From Psilocybe azurescens (Eukaryota > Basidiomycota > Agaricomycetes > Agaricales > Agrocybaceae): a stretch of 18,170 nucleotides of DNA. How positions within the stretch are numbered: position 1 is the first letter of the stretch; every line of letters begins with the position of its first letter. The DNA is taken from NCBI GenBank assembly GCA_023853785.1, contig JAJIRX010000282.1, positions 1-18,170 on the forward strand, in the 5' to 3' direction. Under the pieces are notes generated by a model that ran no database searches, had not been told where the DNA came from, and saw only the letters and a program-made list of their open reading frames with translations. Below are positions 8,729 to 18,170 of this stretch, in pieces. The translations under genes were made by a program, and so were the position numbers.

Positions 8729-9035
8729 CAGTTTGAGACTGTTTATGCCAGGCGTTTGACTCTCCGAACTCAGAAAGATGTCAATAAACACTCGGTAAAT
8801 TTGTATTCAGCTTCTGCCGACAAAGCATGTACTCCACAATACGAGTTGTTTGTATCAGGCGTTTTGTCCTGGATTTGTGGAACATGACATGGAAGATATT
8901 CCCCTGGACCTTTTTCAATCGGATCCGTGGAGCATGTCTGAAATGACAGAAGCGACAAAACTTTAGATCGGCCCCAACCCTTGAGTTCTAGAACATACAT
9001 GGGACCTGTAACTGCTGCTCACGATGCCGCCCTTC

Positions 9036-9042
9036 TATAAAA
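9036..9042 (+). promoter_or_regulatory. TATA box of family copy 3
   Basis: TATAAAA lies 70 bp before the start codon of copy 3, in the context CTATAAAATGGTCA shared with copies 1 and 2. Confidence 0.6.
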
Positions 9043-9105
9043 TGGTCAGAATTTCTGAGCCACTATCACTATCTCAATCTCACATTTTCATATACAATCA
9101 TCAGC

Positions 9106-10239
9106 ATGGACACTCCTGTCGCTTCTCCTGCCGTAGCTTCTACCGACATCGCTGACACCCCTTCTATCGATGCCTCGCTGAGCAAAATGTATGTACATTG
9201 ACATGATAATCTCCATCACCTTCGCTAATGTGTACTCTGTGCACCCACCAGCTCGCTTGACATTAATAAATTTGTTGATGCTACTGCAGCTGGCAACACT
9301 AGGACCCTTGAGTTCAGCTCCAGTAACCTCGGCCAGGAGATCGACCTTTGCTCATGTTCGAACCTCCTCCGAAAGTCGGCAAATTATATGTCGACTTGTT
9401 CCCTGTTGCCTGGAGTGAGTGTTCACAGTGCTTATATGCGCAACTCGTCTCATTTCATAATGTCTCGTCAGAGGTTTTATCTTTCAGCGCCAGTGGAATT
9501 AGCTCAGCCGATGTGGAGTACACTGCCGACACCGGATTTTTGTCCCTCAGGTCAAGGCTGGCAACCGTGTCGCGGCCTCCAACGCGCAGAGCTGCCAGGT
9601 AAGTGCTCACTCGCTCGCCGTATATCGTAATACAGGGCTCACAGTTAATCAAATTGAAGACTGGGCAAAAGGTCACACTCAAGAATAATTTGAATGGGAA
9701 CGGACAATACTTCACCCCTGCTGTCACTGGCACTCCTGGTGTCATGCAAGCACTCAATGGAACCGAGCGTCCGGCCAACATGGGAATCGTATGATTAAAT
9801 CTAGTCAATTGATCTCTCTCGTTCTGGCTGACATACTCATTTTTCCAGGGATTCTTTAACGATGCCGGTACCAAAATGGAGCCTGCTCTCGTATGGAACA
9901 ATGTAGCGTACGTTTTCCTGTTTTTTGTTTTTCTTCCTTGACATGACTTCCTAACTAATCACCTTCGCTTCATGATCAACTAGTAAGAACAGCACACTGT
10001 CTGTTCAGCTCACCCCTAAATTGAAGATCTATGCGGTCAGCGACTACAAGGTATGATACAAGCATCCTTGTGCACTCCAGTACCCAGCTGACGGATGAAT
10101 TGTAGTCACCCAATTAATCAAGGGCGATGTCGAATCCCCTCTCTTGTTTGAGAAGAATCTCATTGCTCTCCCATCGTTCACCGAGTGGACTGTGTCTATT
10201 GACCCGGGAACAGGCGAAGTCAAGATCACGGAGGCCTAG
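9106..10239 (+). CDS. uncharacterised Agaricomycete protein, family copy 3, with frame interruptions
   Basis: This copy gives the clearest gene model. Exons are 9106-9188, 9252-9414, 9472-9598, 9636-9788, 9849-9907, 9984-10050 and 10106-10239, with introns of 63, 57, 37, 60, 76 and 55 nt, all GT-AG. The encoded protein of about 262 residues begins with a 25-residue Ser/Thr/Pro/Ala-rich tail and then carries SLDINKFVDATAAGN, KVGKLYVDLFP, FSASGISSADVEYTADTG, KAGNRVAASNAQSC, NGNGQYFTPAVTGTPGVMQ, FFNDAGTKMEPALVW, LSVQLTPKLKIYAVSDY and a closing PGTGEVKITEA. I see no membrane helix and no family I can name. Three frame problems remain: TTT at 9347-9349 (copy 1 has TTTT), the T5 run at 9537-9541 in all copies, and AA before the exon 6 donor (copies 1 and 2 have AAA). 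Each is a one-base homopolymer difference, so the native gene may be intact. Confidence 0.65.
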
Positions 10240-10329
10240 TCACCTATTTCTCTCGACACTCACTACCAAAGTCGTTAAATGTAGTATATCTAACCGTTTT
10301 TGCATAATTTGTGTTCTATTTTAAATTAC

Positions 10330-10349
10330 ATCTCTACCAATCTAAGACT
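10330..10349 (+). promoter_or_regulatory. conserved 3' motif of the family, copy 3
   Basis: CTCTACCAATCTAAGACT, with A in place of the G found in the other three copies. The right arm of the palindrome ends at the last base of the motif. Confidence 0.45.
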
Positions 10350-12964
10350 CCGGTGCACGTTGCGTGCATATTTTCAAACGGAGCTGTCATGACACGGTTC
10401 GTGAGTACATTGTATTGATAAATCTCAATTATGCTCCGATGTATAATAGTTTCAGCGTCATTTCTCACCTGCTGCTCAGTCAACGCAATTCTTCGATGCT
10501 CAGAACATGTTCTTGTCACCGTACATAGCTGGTACGATACGATGATTTGGTTTCTTCATGCGTGTATATTGAAATTTTAATGTTTTAAAGACCATCTATA
10601 GCTTCATTCGACATGTCCATAATGGTTAGTTCTTAGAATGCCCTTTTTGGGACCACACTTTGTCGTTGCCAGATCCGTCCGACTTGATAGATGCTCCCAT
10701 ACTTTCAATCTGTCCGAAAGTTAAAAGAAAACTTAAGCCATTACAGGTTCTCAGAGTCCATGCACATTTGTCAAGCAGAGAGGCTCATCTACGTGGACCC
10801 CGCACCAGACTCGCCGTCTTTCTGGCCTGCTTCTCTTGTCTATTACTTCCACTTAGCCTCAACTATGTTGTTCTCAATGGGTTCATGACATTCTCTCTGA
10901 CTCAACTATTGATGCTGTAATTCCCTCAAGAGAGCTTCTAAGAAATCTTTCAATACGCCAGACGTCTGTCATTTTGATATTGTGGCTATATCTTACATTA
11001 ATGATACAAGTCAGTGGCACCTAATGGCATTTCCGGTACGAATATGGTGTGCAAGTGTAAGCCTGACGGTTCACCGCTTCATATAGTCCGAGAAATTGGA
11101 TGCCAGAGTGTATTTATGGCGCCAATATAGTGTAACGGTTACGGCTTGTCGGACTGGCATGACTAGCGTACACAAGCCTCGTGGGACGACTAGACCCCTC
11201 GTATTTTTATCTTTTACTGAGCTTGATTATAAGTGCAGTCATAACATTAGATAGAGAGGTAATACTTCTATACGCATCTTCTCTCATTACACCGCGATAA
11301 TTTTGATTTTGTACAGATAAAAATGATGTAGGTAAATATTTATATAAGCCGTAATCCCATGAGTCAGTGTCCTATAACATTCATCTCCAGCCAACTAAAT
11401 GAAATTTTGGTAGGATAATATGGCTAGTGGTACGCTTTAAAACGTTCCTTATCGTACAATCCACCGTTAATACCTTGTTGCTCAAAATCGGAATCGATAC
11501 TATTTCTTGGTTGCGGCAATGTTGGTTAAACGAGTCTCATGTGTTGGTAGCCTCATACTGAACTGATCTTCTTTTCTTCGATAGATTAGAAATATACGGT
11601 GGGATTGACCTTCTATTCATACAAAAGTAAGCGATGCGTGCCACAACAACTAACTCGACTGATGAATGCCATTGAGCACGACTGTCAGGCAGGAGTGCAG
11701 TCAGTTGCCATCAATTTAAATTTGAACAACTCTTGCGATGATGATCGTAGCAATGTTCCCCTTACCTGACGCGCTCATTGGTATATCCTCTAAGGTCTAC
11801 CCTCAGACTATCTTTGACTAGGTGAAGGCCAGTGGTATCTTCTGATTCATCGGTGTGCTTCCAGGGTACCAGCAATGAAGGAATGCCAAATGGTCAGGAG
11901 ATACGGGAAAGAGCACTCAGAATAGGACTGGCCTTTTATGCGACCGTGTGAGTCACAATGGTACCATGAACCATGTTTCTCTCTTAATTCATGATTTATC
12001 TGCAAGAATTTCATGACAATATCGCCTTCACATCCGAGGTAATTAAATACTCTCTTTTGGGCTCGTCCCATCCATGACATGTCCTAACTTCGACGCTTTG
12101 AACAAGCATTCGAGGGAATGAAAATCTTTCTATCTATGCTCTGCTCGAACATTCTGACACCTCTGGCCGCCCTTTCTCTCATCCATGTCAATGAACCTGA
12201 TAAGACCGTAACGTCTACCGACGGAGAGGCTAGAAAAGATGAAGTACTTCAAATCCATCTTTAAATCCACCATCTAAATCGAGGGGAATAGTTCGCTTCT
12301 TTGTGGCTCGGTTTTTCTGAAGTCATAGATGCTCCGTGACTGTCATGGTTGTAATGAAGGCATTGCTACCGTTGTGATTGTTCGTCTCTCTGATACAGTA
12401 GGGAATCCCCGTCATTGTTTAGGAAAATTACGAACCTAATCATGTCGATTAATAGAGATCCGAAAGCATCGTCAGGTTTTAAAATGGACAATTACACCGG
12501 TCTACGGAGCGATGATAGTTTCTTTTCATCTCTCCAAGGCTTCGGCTCAGGGCTTTATTGATCGTCTTGATCTCTCTGCCGTTGCCGTTGCCGTTGGATG
12601 TTGATCATCGTACTGTGTTTCAATACGATATCGTAGGGTTTTTTCATCCTAGTCGACTCTGGAGATATCAGGCTATTGATTCTGCGAAGGTGCTTGCGCA
12701 ACAGCAAAATCTCCCAAAACGGTCGCCATCACTCAAAAATGTCCAAAGCGGATTTATTTGTTTTGCACAAATAAGACACCAAGCAGAACGGTGGCTTGGA
12801 ACGAACCTAAGATTTATGAACAACTAAAACAAAATTGAATACTAAATAGGTCTAGATAGACATGTGTTATATAGGCAGCTTGGCTGGTAATGGTGGTGAA
12901 AACATCCAAGAATTGAAAGTATCATAGCACGGACAGCCGTAAAGAAAACTAAAGGACTGGAGCC
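10350..12964. other. long AT-rich stretch without a supported gene
   Basis: No frame here shows family motifs, consistent splice sites or a partner elsewhere. The most coding-like piece is on the plus strand near 10778-10865, which reads ERLIYVDPAPDSPSFWPASLV, but it has no extendable context and may be a gene relic. Another open frame (11847-12080, minus) is unrecognised. A short GCCGTT repeat lies at 12578-12596. No terminal inverted repeats or transposase motifs were seen. Confidence 0.4.
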
Positions 12965-14665
12965 CTAACTAACGCGATCAACCCCGTAATTCTCCTCCTC
13001 GTCATTATCGGCATATATTCCGTGCACTTTCAATATCATACGATTGCATAGGGTAAGATGATATTGCAACTGAAAATCCCAGGGGAACATCAAATTTCTC
13101 CTGTACAACACGTTAAATTGATCGCACAAAGACGTATTGAATTGGCGTACCAGGTCCTTTATCCAGACCACCATACAGACTAGGTAAGTAGCACCAATAC
13201 TGCATTTGTATTAGTGTATGCCGGAGTGACTCTATAATTTGAAACACTTGCGCTATGAAATAAAGGATAGAATCTCGCACCAGCATATCAACGAGATTTA
13301 CACCGGCAGAATAATACCGTCCCCGGAAGCTGAAGTGCCGAAGTCCCCGCATGACGGCCAGTAAGCACAAGAAGCACTCAAATGCAAATGTGGGGATCCA
13401 AAAGGCGTATATGTATCGTGGAATGTTTAATATAGTGCAAAAATTCCCTCCAGGAATCGCCATTGCACTAATTAAATTATCTAGGGAGTAATTGTATGTC
13501 TTAAATCCTTGCCGATATTAATCATAGGGGACTATGGCGATTACCTGTCTTCGCTTGGTTGAAAGCTGTCTCCATCACGACCAAGGAAGCCACGGTCGAC
13601 AATATGTAGAGAGGTACCATGCATGCCAAGAGTTTATGGCTCTTGCTGAAAAGTGCATACAGTCGTACCTGCAAAATGGCTACAGGTATATTTGGGTGAG
13701 TAAGGCCTAAATACCAGTTATGTGAGGCATCAATTTAATTACCTTGTGCAAGAAGAGGTCCCAACACACCCGTCCAATCCTGCCAGTCCACAAAACGTAG
13801 GCCTTGAACGACGTGGCTCGTCAGTGGAGGTGAGTGATGTTGGAGACTTGAATTGATACTACACTCACAGCTAAAAATGGAAATCGATAAAACAGAATGA
13901 GTGTTCTTTATTGTATTTCAAACTTCACGTAGATATATACAACTGAAAGAAAAGGTGTTAGATGTTCTCAGGTAGTAAGATTAATCAATACTCTACGTAC
14001 TTCCACTGTCGACATTGGGAGAGAAGAAAGCTATATGCCAAAGAATAAGAAGCTGTATGAGTGAGTTTTATTTGCAGATTACCGTATATTCCAAATCTGT
14101 AGGGACTATCGTTTCATCGGACTGAGTAAGAGGCTGAGAATGGGACTTACGTGGCTGCGCCAACAAAAGTAATAACGATTCTGGCCCTCTGTAATTAGCT
14201 TCTTTTAAAAATTATCTGAAATTTAACCAACCAAGGCAAACAATAGTTTCACAAAACTGAAGCGTATGTTCTTGATAGATTGTACTCAGTGAGGGTATCT
14301 ATATCCAACATGAAAAATTACGCACCCACAGAAAGGCTACCTGGCTCGTGGGAGAGCGAACGAGTGTCAGTGCCGTGGGTGTTATCCACAACGAGTCAAC
14401 TTGCCTCTTGGTCAAAGGTGATAACTATTACGCAGAATCATATTCACCGCAGGCATGCGTAGAATAAGATCTGTCTGCTCACTATAATCATATAGAATGA
14501 TGCAACTAGAGGAAGCTAGCAGTAGTGGCAACATGAGTGATATAGAGACACAATGTCAATTGCGCTTGACGTACTTCTTGCAAATCTGGTTAATTGTATA
14601 ATCTGTAGACCATGGATTAGCTCATCCAGTAGCTGAGGAAAAAATGGAGGGGATGTTGTGTTCAT
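12965..14665 (-). CDS. DUF6533-type multipass membrane protein
   Basis: Layout and motifs match the large Agaricomycete family with an N-terminal DUF6533 domain and about six to seven membrane helices; its function is unknown. Exons I can place on minus: 14665-14575 (MNTTSPPFFPQLLDELIHGL), 14515-14483 (SSSCIILYDY), 14424-14326 (IITFDQE, the family's YDY..T-F-D-x-E signature), an exon ending at 13743 (FVDWQDWTGVLGPLLAQ), 13679-13545 (ILQVRLYALFSKSHKLLACM and helix), 13480 to about 13252 (YIYAFWIPTFAFECFLCLLA, then LVDMLVRDSILYF), 13179-13151 and 13100-12965 (VPLGFSVAIS, then CNRMILKV, an acidic tail and TAG). The exons between 14256 and about 13830 are not resolved. Frame breaks: one extra T after TFDQE, and one extra C between GFSVAIS and CNRM. 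Both are homopolymer-type. The donor after DSILYF looks like GC-AAGT and is uncertain. Confidence 0.75.
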
Positions 14666-14720
14666 TCGGGATTGTGGGTAGAATGTGTCCAGAGTAACTA
14701 GAGCTGAGGATATGGGCCCG

Positions 14721-14733
14721 CCTCTTATATGCC
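14721..14733 (-). promoter_or_regulatory. TATA-like box of the DUF6533-type gene
   Basis: On the minus strand this reads GGCATATAAGAGG, about 60 bp before the start codon at 14665. A second TATAAAG lies some 25-30 bp further upstream. Spacing fits a fungal TATA promoter. Confidence 0.4.
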
Positions 14734-14769
14734 ACAGAAATCAAGGGCAGACTTTATCTTTATACCCCT

Positions 14770-17244
14770 AACATTCTTCAGGAACGGCAACACCATTCAT
14801 CAGAGTGTTGTCTCACGACATTGGGTCAAGTATACTTGGCGTCTAAAATGATCGGATGAACAAACAACTTGCCAACAACCCTTATAATTAATTGCGAGAG
14901 AATTACACCCCGGTCTATCTCGTCAACCACTTAATTTTAGACGGTAGACAATGAAATAGCATCAATCAGAAACTATCAGAAATCTTGAACTATAGTGCTA
15001 TCACTGTGGTGTGACAGCTTGTAACATCGGTTGCAAAAGCCAAAAATACGTGCAGGATCAAATTAAGCGACGCAGCAGTCGACTTCGAAAACATCAATGC
15101 TATGCCGACCTGGGTCAATACGGTCTAGCAAAACTCCCTCTTCGGATAAAGACCTAGATGAAATGCTTTAGGACAGAGGGAGAGGGCAACGAACGGATGA
15201 TAATGCATAAGAACTATGCTGAAGGGGTTGCGTGAATGACCGAGGGAATAGTTGGATTAATTGGGTCTGTGACTCTTATCTAGAAATGTCCTCCGACATC
15301 AGTGCACGTTTTATCTATGTCCTCTCCAGTCGCGATGTTCCCAGTATGCGGCTTACTCGGTGGACGATTGAATAGCAGAGGGGCTTACTCGCTTCCCTTT
15401 GTCAACATCCATAGTGTTAGAGAGGACCTGTATAATGGTATATCCAAGCTGGATATTTCTGGGCCAGGGTTGCCTCACCGACGTCCATGATCAGTGAATC
15501 TTTTGGAAGGTCATCCTAGTCAAAGGCCGGGAAAAGATTTATAAGACTTATACAGTGTATTTATACTGCACCTTTGAAGATCGTATCAGTGGGTTGAACA
15601 GTAATCATTACTTACATTACAAATACCAATCGACGGTACAAAGCATTGTCTGGGTGCCGAAAAGGGCTGTCTGAATTAAAATTATCCTGCTTTCTTTTCC
15701 AGACGTCGCACTGAGACATCTATTTTTCGTGATGTATTTTCGATTCTCAATAGAACGGCTTTTGGGTAGGGGTGGGATTGAGTATCCTAAGTGGGCTTTG
15801 CGTTCGTCGGCAATGCTACCATGGGTGTTGGTCGTAGAGACCCTCACGCCGCTTTGCCCGCCTATATATTTGCACTCCGCTTAATTTTGACAAGATCTCC
15901 GATGATCAAAGTCCTGTAGTAATACGCTCGTGGAATTAGCTATAACTCTCCAGTGGGAACAAGAAACGGCCCGTGAAGCCCTCTATACACACGGGGTGAT
16001 GAATGCGCGGCAAACATCCAAGGGAGCAGAACTCACTAAGCGAATATGGTGTGTCCCAACAATGCTCCTCTATCGTCGGACTTTTTCTACCAAGGCACGG
16101 CTGTTCCGCCGAGGGTGATTGCCTTGCCTCTGCATCAGCCTCTGCCTGTGTCCGCTCGCATCCCAGTGAATTCTGCACTGCCTGCACCGACGACCCACTT
16201 CACTCAAATCATTACTCAGAAAACGAAAAGGAAAGGCACCTTGTCCTTGCAAACATCTATCAGCGCAATCAGAATAGCATCGTATCGTGGCATTTAAACA
16301 TTCATATGAGATGATGGTCCATCCAAAAATTCTGTCACCCATTTCTGATGCACTCGCCGTTGGCATACCATCAGAATTCAGTGCTGGAGCTATCCACGAC
16401 TGTCCGAAGAGCACAAGAGATGGTTCGTGCCATGTTCGTGGCAGTCCGTGCATGTCAGTACATGACAGGCCAATGCATGGCAGTGCAGCACTTGAGAAAT
16501 ATTATAATGTCCTCGCCTATGTGCAAATACCTCGTCGCCTGGTCGCTGTGTGCTGGACAAGTGCTAGACGTCGACTATGGGCAAGTCTCAGGCTTACTTT
16601 TTGATGGCTGTGCGGGGGTGCGGGCAAGGCCCACAGATCGCCAATTCGACGACGTGTGCCTTGCCTGTATAGGTCGGGGCCGCATAGAATATCCAAATAA
16701 TAATAAAAACAAGTAAGTTTACATTTCAAACAATGATTAAGTGTATTAATATGTGAGAAATTCGACCACAGCTGCAGGGCCTTGGCGGGGTTGTGTGAGA
16801 GAGCCTTGATCGCTGTGCGCTGAGCTCTCAGCCGCAGTGAAACCCCAACATGAGCGGAGCTGAGTTGGCCTGCGAACTCCCAAGCCAGTCAAATCAGTAC
16901 GCGGAAACAGAACCGGAAATATATCTACTTGCCCACATATCCAATCGCAAACTCAACTCTAAATCACATCACATCATCACCTCCGTATCCTCAAGCTCGT
17001 TCCAGTCCGAACAGAATTGAAAAAAAGACAGAGTGGAGGCTTGTTAAAATTCGAAAACATTACAATGTAAGTACCGATGGATGGATGTAAGTAGCAATAA
17101 CTAAAAAAAGGGGGAATAATGCCAGAGGGGGAGCGGTGTTCATTGAAGAAAACAACAAACACGAAGAGCGTAAAGAGTCAAAGTCGAGGAGAAGGATACT
17201 TTTATGCACCACCGCCATCTACGCCAGCCGTCCAACACCCTCCT
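14770..17244. other. gap without a supported gene
   Basis: Several overlapping open frames occur at 15930-16720 on both strands, in a locally more GC-rich stretch. For example plus 16046-16297 contains TAVPPRVIALPLHQPLPVS and plus 16003-16314 is open in another frame. None has a recognisable domain, and the frames contradict one another. The last 300 bp are A-rich and lie downstream of HSP60, so they probably include its 3'UTR and terminator. Confidence 0.4.
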
Positions 17245-18170
17245 CTAATACCCGCCCATGCCTCCCATGCCCCCATACCGCCCATACCACCCGGCATCCC
17301 GCCCGCGCCACCCGCCTTCTCCTCCTCCGGCGCATCCACCACACACGCCTCGCTCGTAAACAGCAAGCTCGCCACGCCACTCGCATCCACCAGCGCCGTC
17401 CTGACCACCTTCAGCGGGTCCACGATGCCCTCGCGCACCATGTCCACGTACTCGCCGCGCGCCGCGTCGTACCCCAGCTGAACTTGTCCGCCGCGCCGTA
17501 CTGCGCACTGGACAGCAGCGCGCCGACGATGACGGCCGACTCCTCGCCCGCGTTCGCGAGGATCGCGCGCGCGGGTGCGTGAGCGCGCGCCGCACGATGC
17601 CGACGCCGAGCTCCTGGTCGAAGTTCGCGGTGGGTATCGGCTTCGCGCCCGCCGACACCGGCGACGCGGTCGAGGACGCGGAGGAGCTCCCCGGCCGCGG
17701 TGGTGGCGAGCTGCAGGGACGCTTTGAGCAGCGCGACGCCGCCGCCGGGCAGGATGCCCTCCTCGACCGCGGCGCGGGTCGCGTTCAGCGCGTCGTCGTA
17801 CCGGTCCTTCTTCTCGCCGACCTCCACCTCCGACGACCCGCCGACCTTGATCACCGCGACGCCCCCGCTCAGCTTCGCGAGCCGCTCCTGCAGCTTCGAG
17901 CGGTCGAACTCGGAGGTGGTGGGGTCCTGGATGATGCCCCGGATCTGCTCGCACCGCGCGACGATCTGGTCCTTCGCGCCGTCGCCGTTCAGCACGATTG
18001 TGTCGTCCTTTGTCACCGAGATGCTGCCGGTGGACCCGAGCATCTCCGCCGTTGCGCGCTCGAGCTTGATGTCCAGCTCGTCCGTGAACACTGTGCCGCC
18101 GGTGAGAATCGCCAGGTCGCCCAGGATCGACTTGCGGTTGTCCCCGAACCCGGCGCCTTGACCGCGCACA
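17245..18170 (-). CDS. HSP60: mitochondrial chaperonin HSP60, C-terminal part (5' end outside window)
   Basis: This encodes the mitochondrial group I chaperonin, which folds imported proteins in the matrix in ATP-driven cycles with HSP10. Seen on minus: [18 protein letters not shown], then [34 protein letters not shown], the chaperonin signature [75 protein letters not shown] and a closing GGM repeat with a stop at 17245-17247. About 300 of some 580 residues are present and no intron is seen. The frame is broken five times, always by one base (or an equivalent run-length change) in a G/C run: 18149-18151, 17689-17692, 17571-17575, 17472-17475 and 17270-17274. All five interrupt otherwise well-kept family sequence. 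Third positions are almost all G or C, unlike the neighbouring genes. An essential single-copy gene is unlikely to be dead this way, so sequence error is the better explanation. Confidence 0.93.

Larger units (their letters stand above)
8664..10349. repeat. right arm of large inverted repeat
   Basis: This is the reverse complement of the left arm 6794-8481. It ends abruptly inside the conserved 3' motif, after which (from 10350) the sequence is unrelated to unit B. The arm holds gene copy 3 and its upstream region. It lacks the downstream block that units A and B share, so it most likely derives from unit B. Confidence 0.9.

Noticed and set aside
6794..10349. Palindrome as a terminal-inverted-repeat transposon or foldback element
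   Set aside because: No transposase between the arms, no target-site duplication seen at the edges, and the arms consist of a normal intron-containing gene with its promoter.
10778..10865. VDPAPDSPSFWPASLV peptide resembling a PWWP-like chromatin-protein segment
   Set aside because: Too short and isolated; resemblance from memory is weak.
16003..16716. Several overlapping open frames in a GC-richer stretch
   Set aside because: Frames conflict, none has a domain or clear exon borders; possible real gene but not supportable.
1..18170. tRNA, rRNA and CRISPR content
   Set aside because: No cloverleaf with a TTC arm, no rRNA core motif and no array of spaced direct repeats was found by eye.

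Overview
The window is nuclear DNA of a filamentous basidiomycete, most likely an Agaricomycete. Genes carry many short introns (mostly 55-65 nt, GT-AG), one gene is a DUF6533-type multipass membrane protein, a family typical of mushroom-forming fungi, and the right edge holds the 3' part of a mitochondrial HSP60 gene. I see no bacterial operons, CRISPR arrays, rRNA genes, tRNA genes or intact transposons.

Layout. (1) Positions 405 to about 10,350 are built from four copies of one gene family that I do not recognise. The encoded protein is about 262 residues and is spread over seven exons. Copy 1 is on + (679-1802), copy 4 is a decayed partial copy on - (5104-5770), copy 2 is on - (6904-8039) and copy 3 is on + (9106-10239). 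Copies 2 and 3 face away from each other and form the arms of a near-perfect 1.69-kb inverted repeat (6794-8481 and 8664-10349) around a 182-bp unique spacer. Copies 1 and 2 also share about 0.65 kb downstream of the gene, including a TATA-like element and a short conserved reading frame. Between copies 1 and 4, on -, lies a probable broken gene of unknown function (3383-4341). (2) From 10,350 to 12,960 I find no supportable gene. (3) 12,965-14,665 (-) is the DUF6533-like gene. (4) 14,770-17,240 holds no convincing gene. (5) 17,245-18,170 (-) is the HSP60 C-terminal part, much more GC-rich than the rest.

Frame quality. Almost every gene here has single-base indels in short homopolymers. The HSP60 fragment alone has about five in 0.93 kb, although its amino acids are otherwise well conserved. 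This pattern fits residual sequencing error in a long-read assembly better than mass gene death, so frameshifts in the repeated family should not be read as pseudogenes without polishing. Copy 4 is different: it has lost a splice acceptor by substitution and is probably truly decayed.

The genes do not form an evident pathway. The notable structure is the amplified gene family and its head-to-head palindrome.
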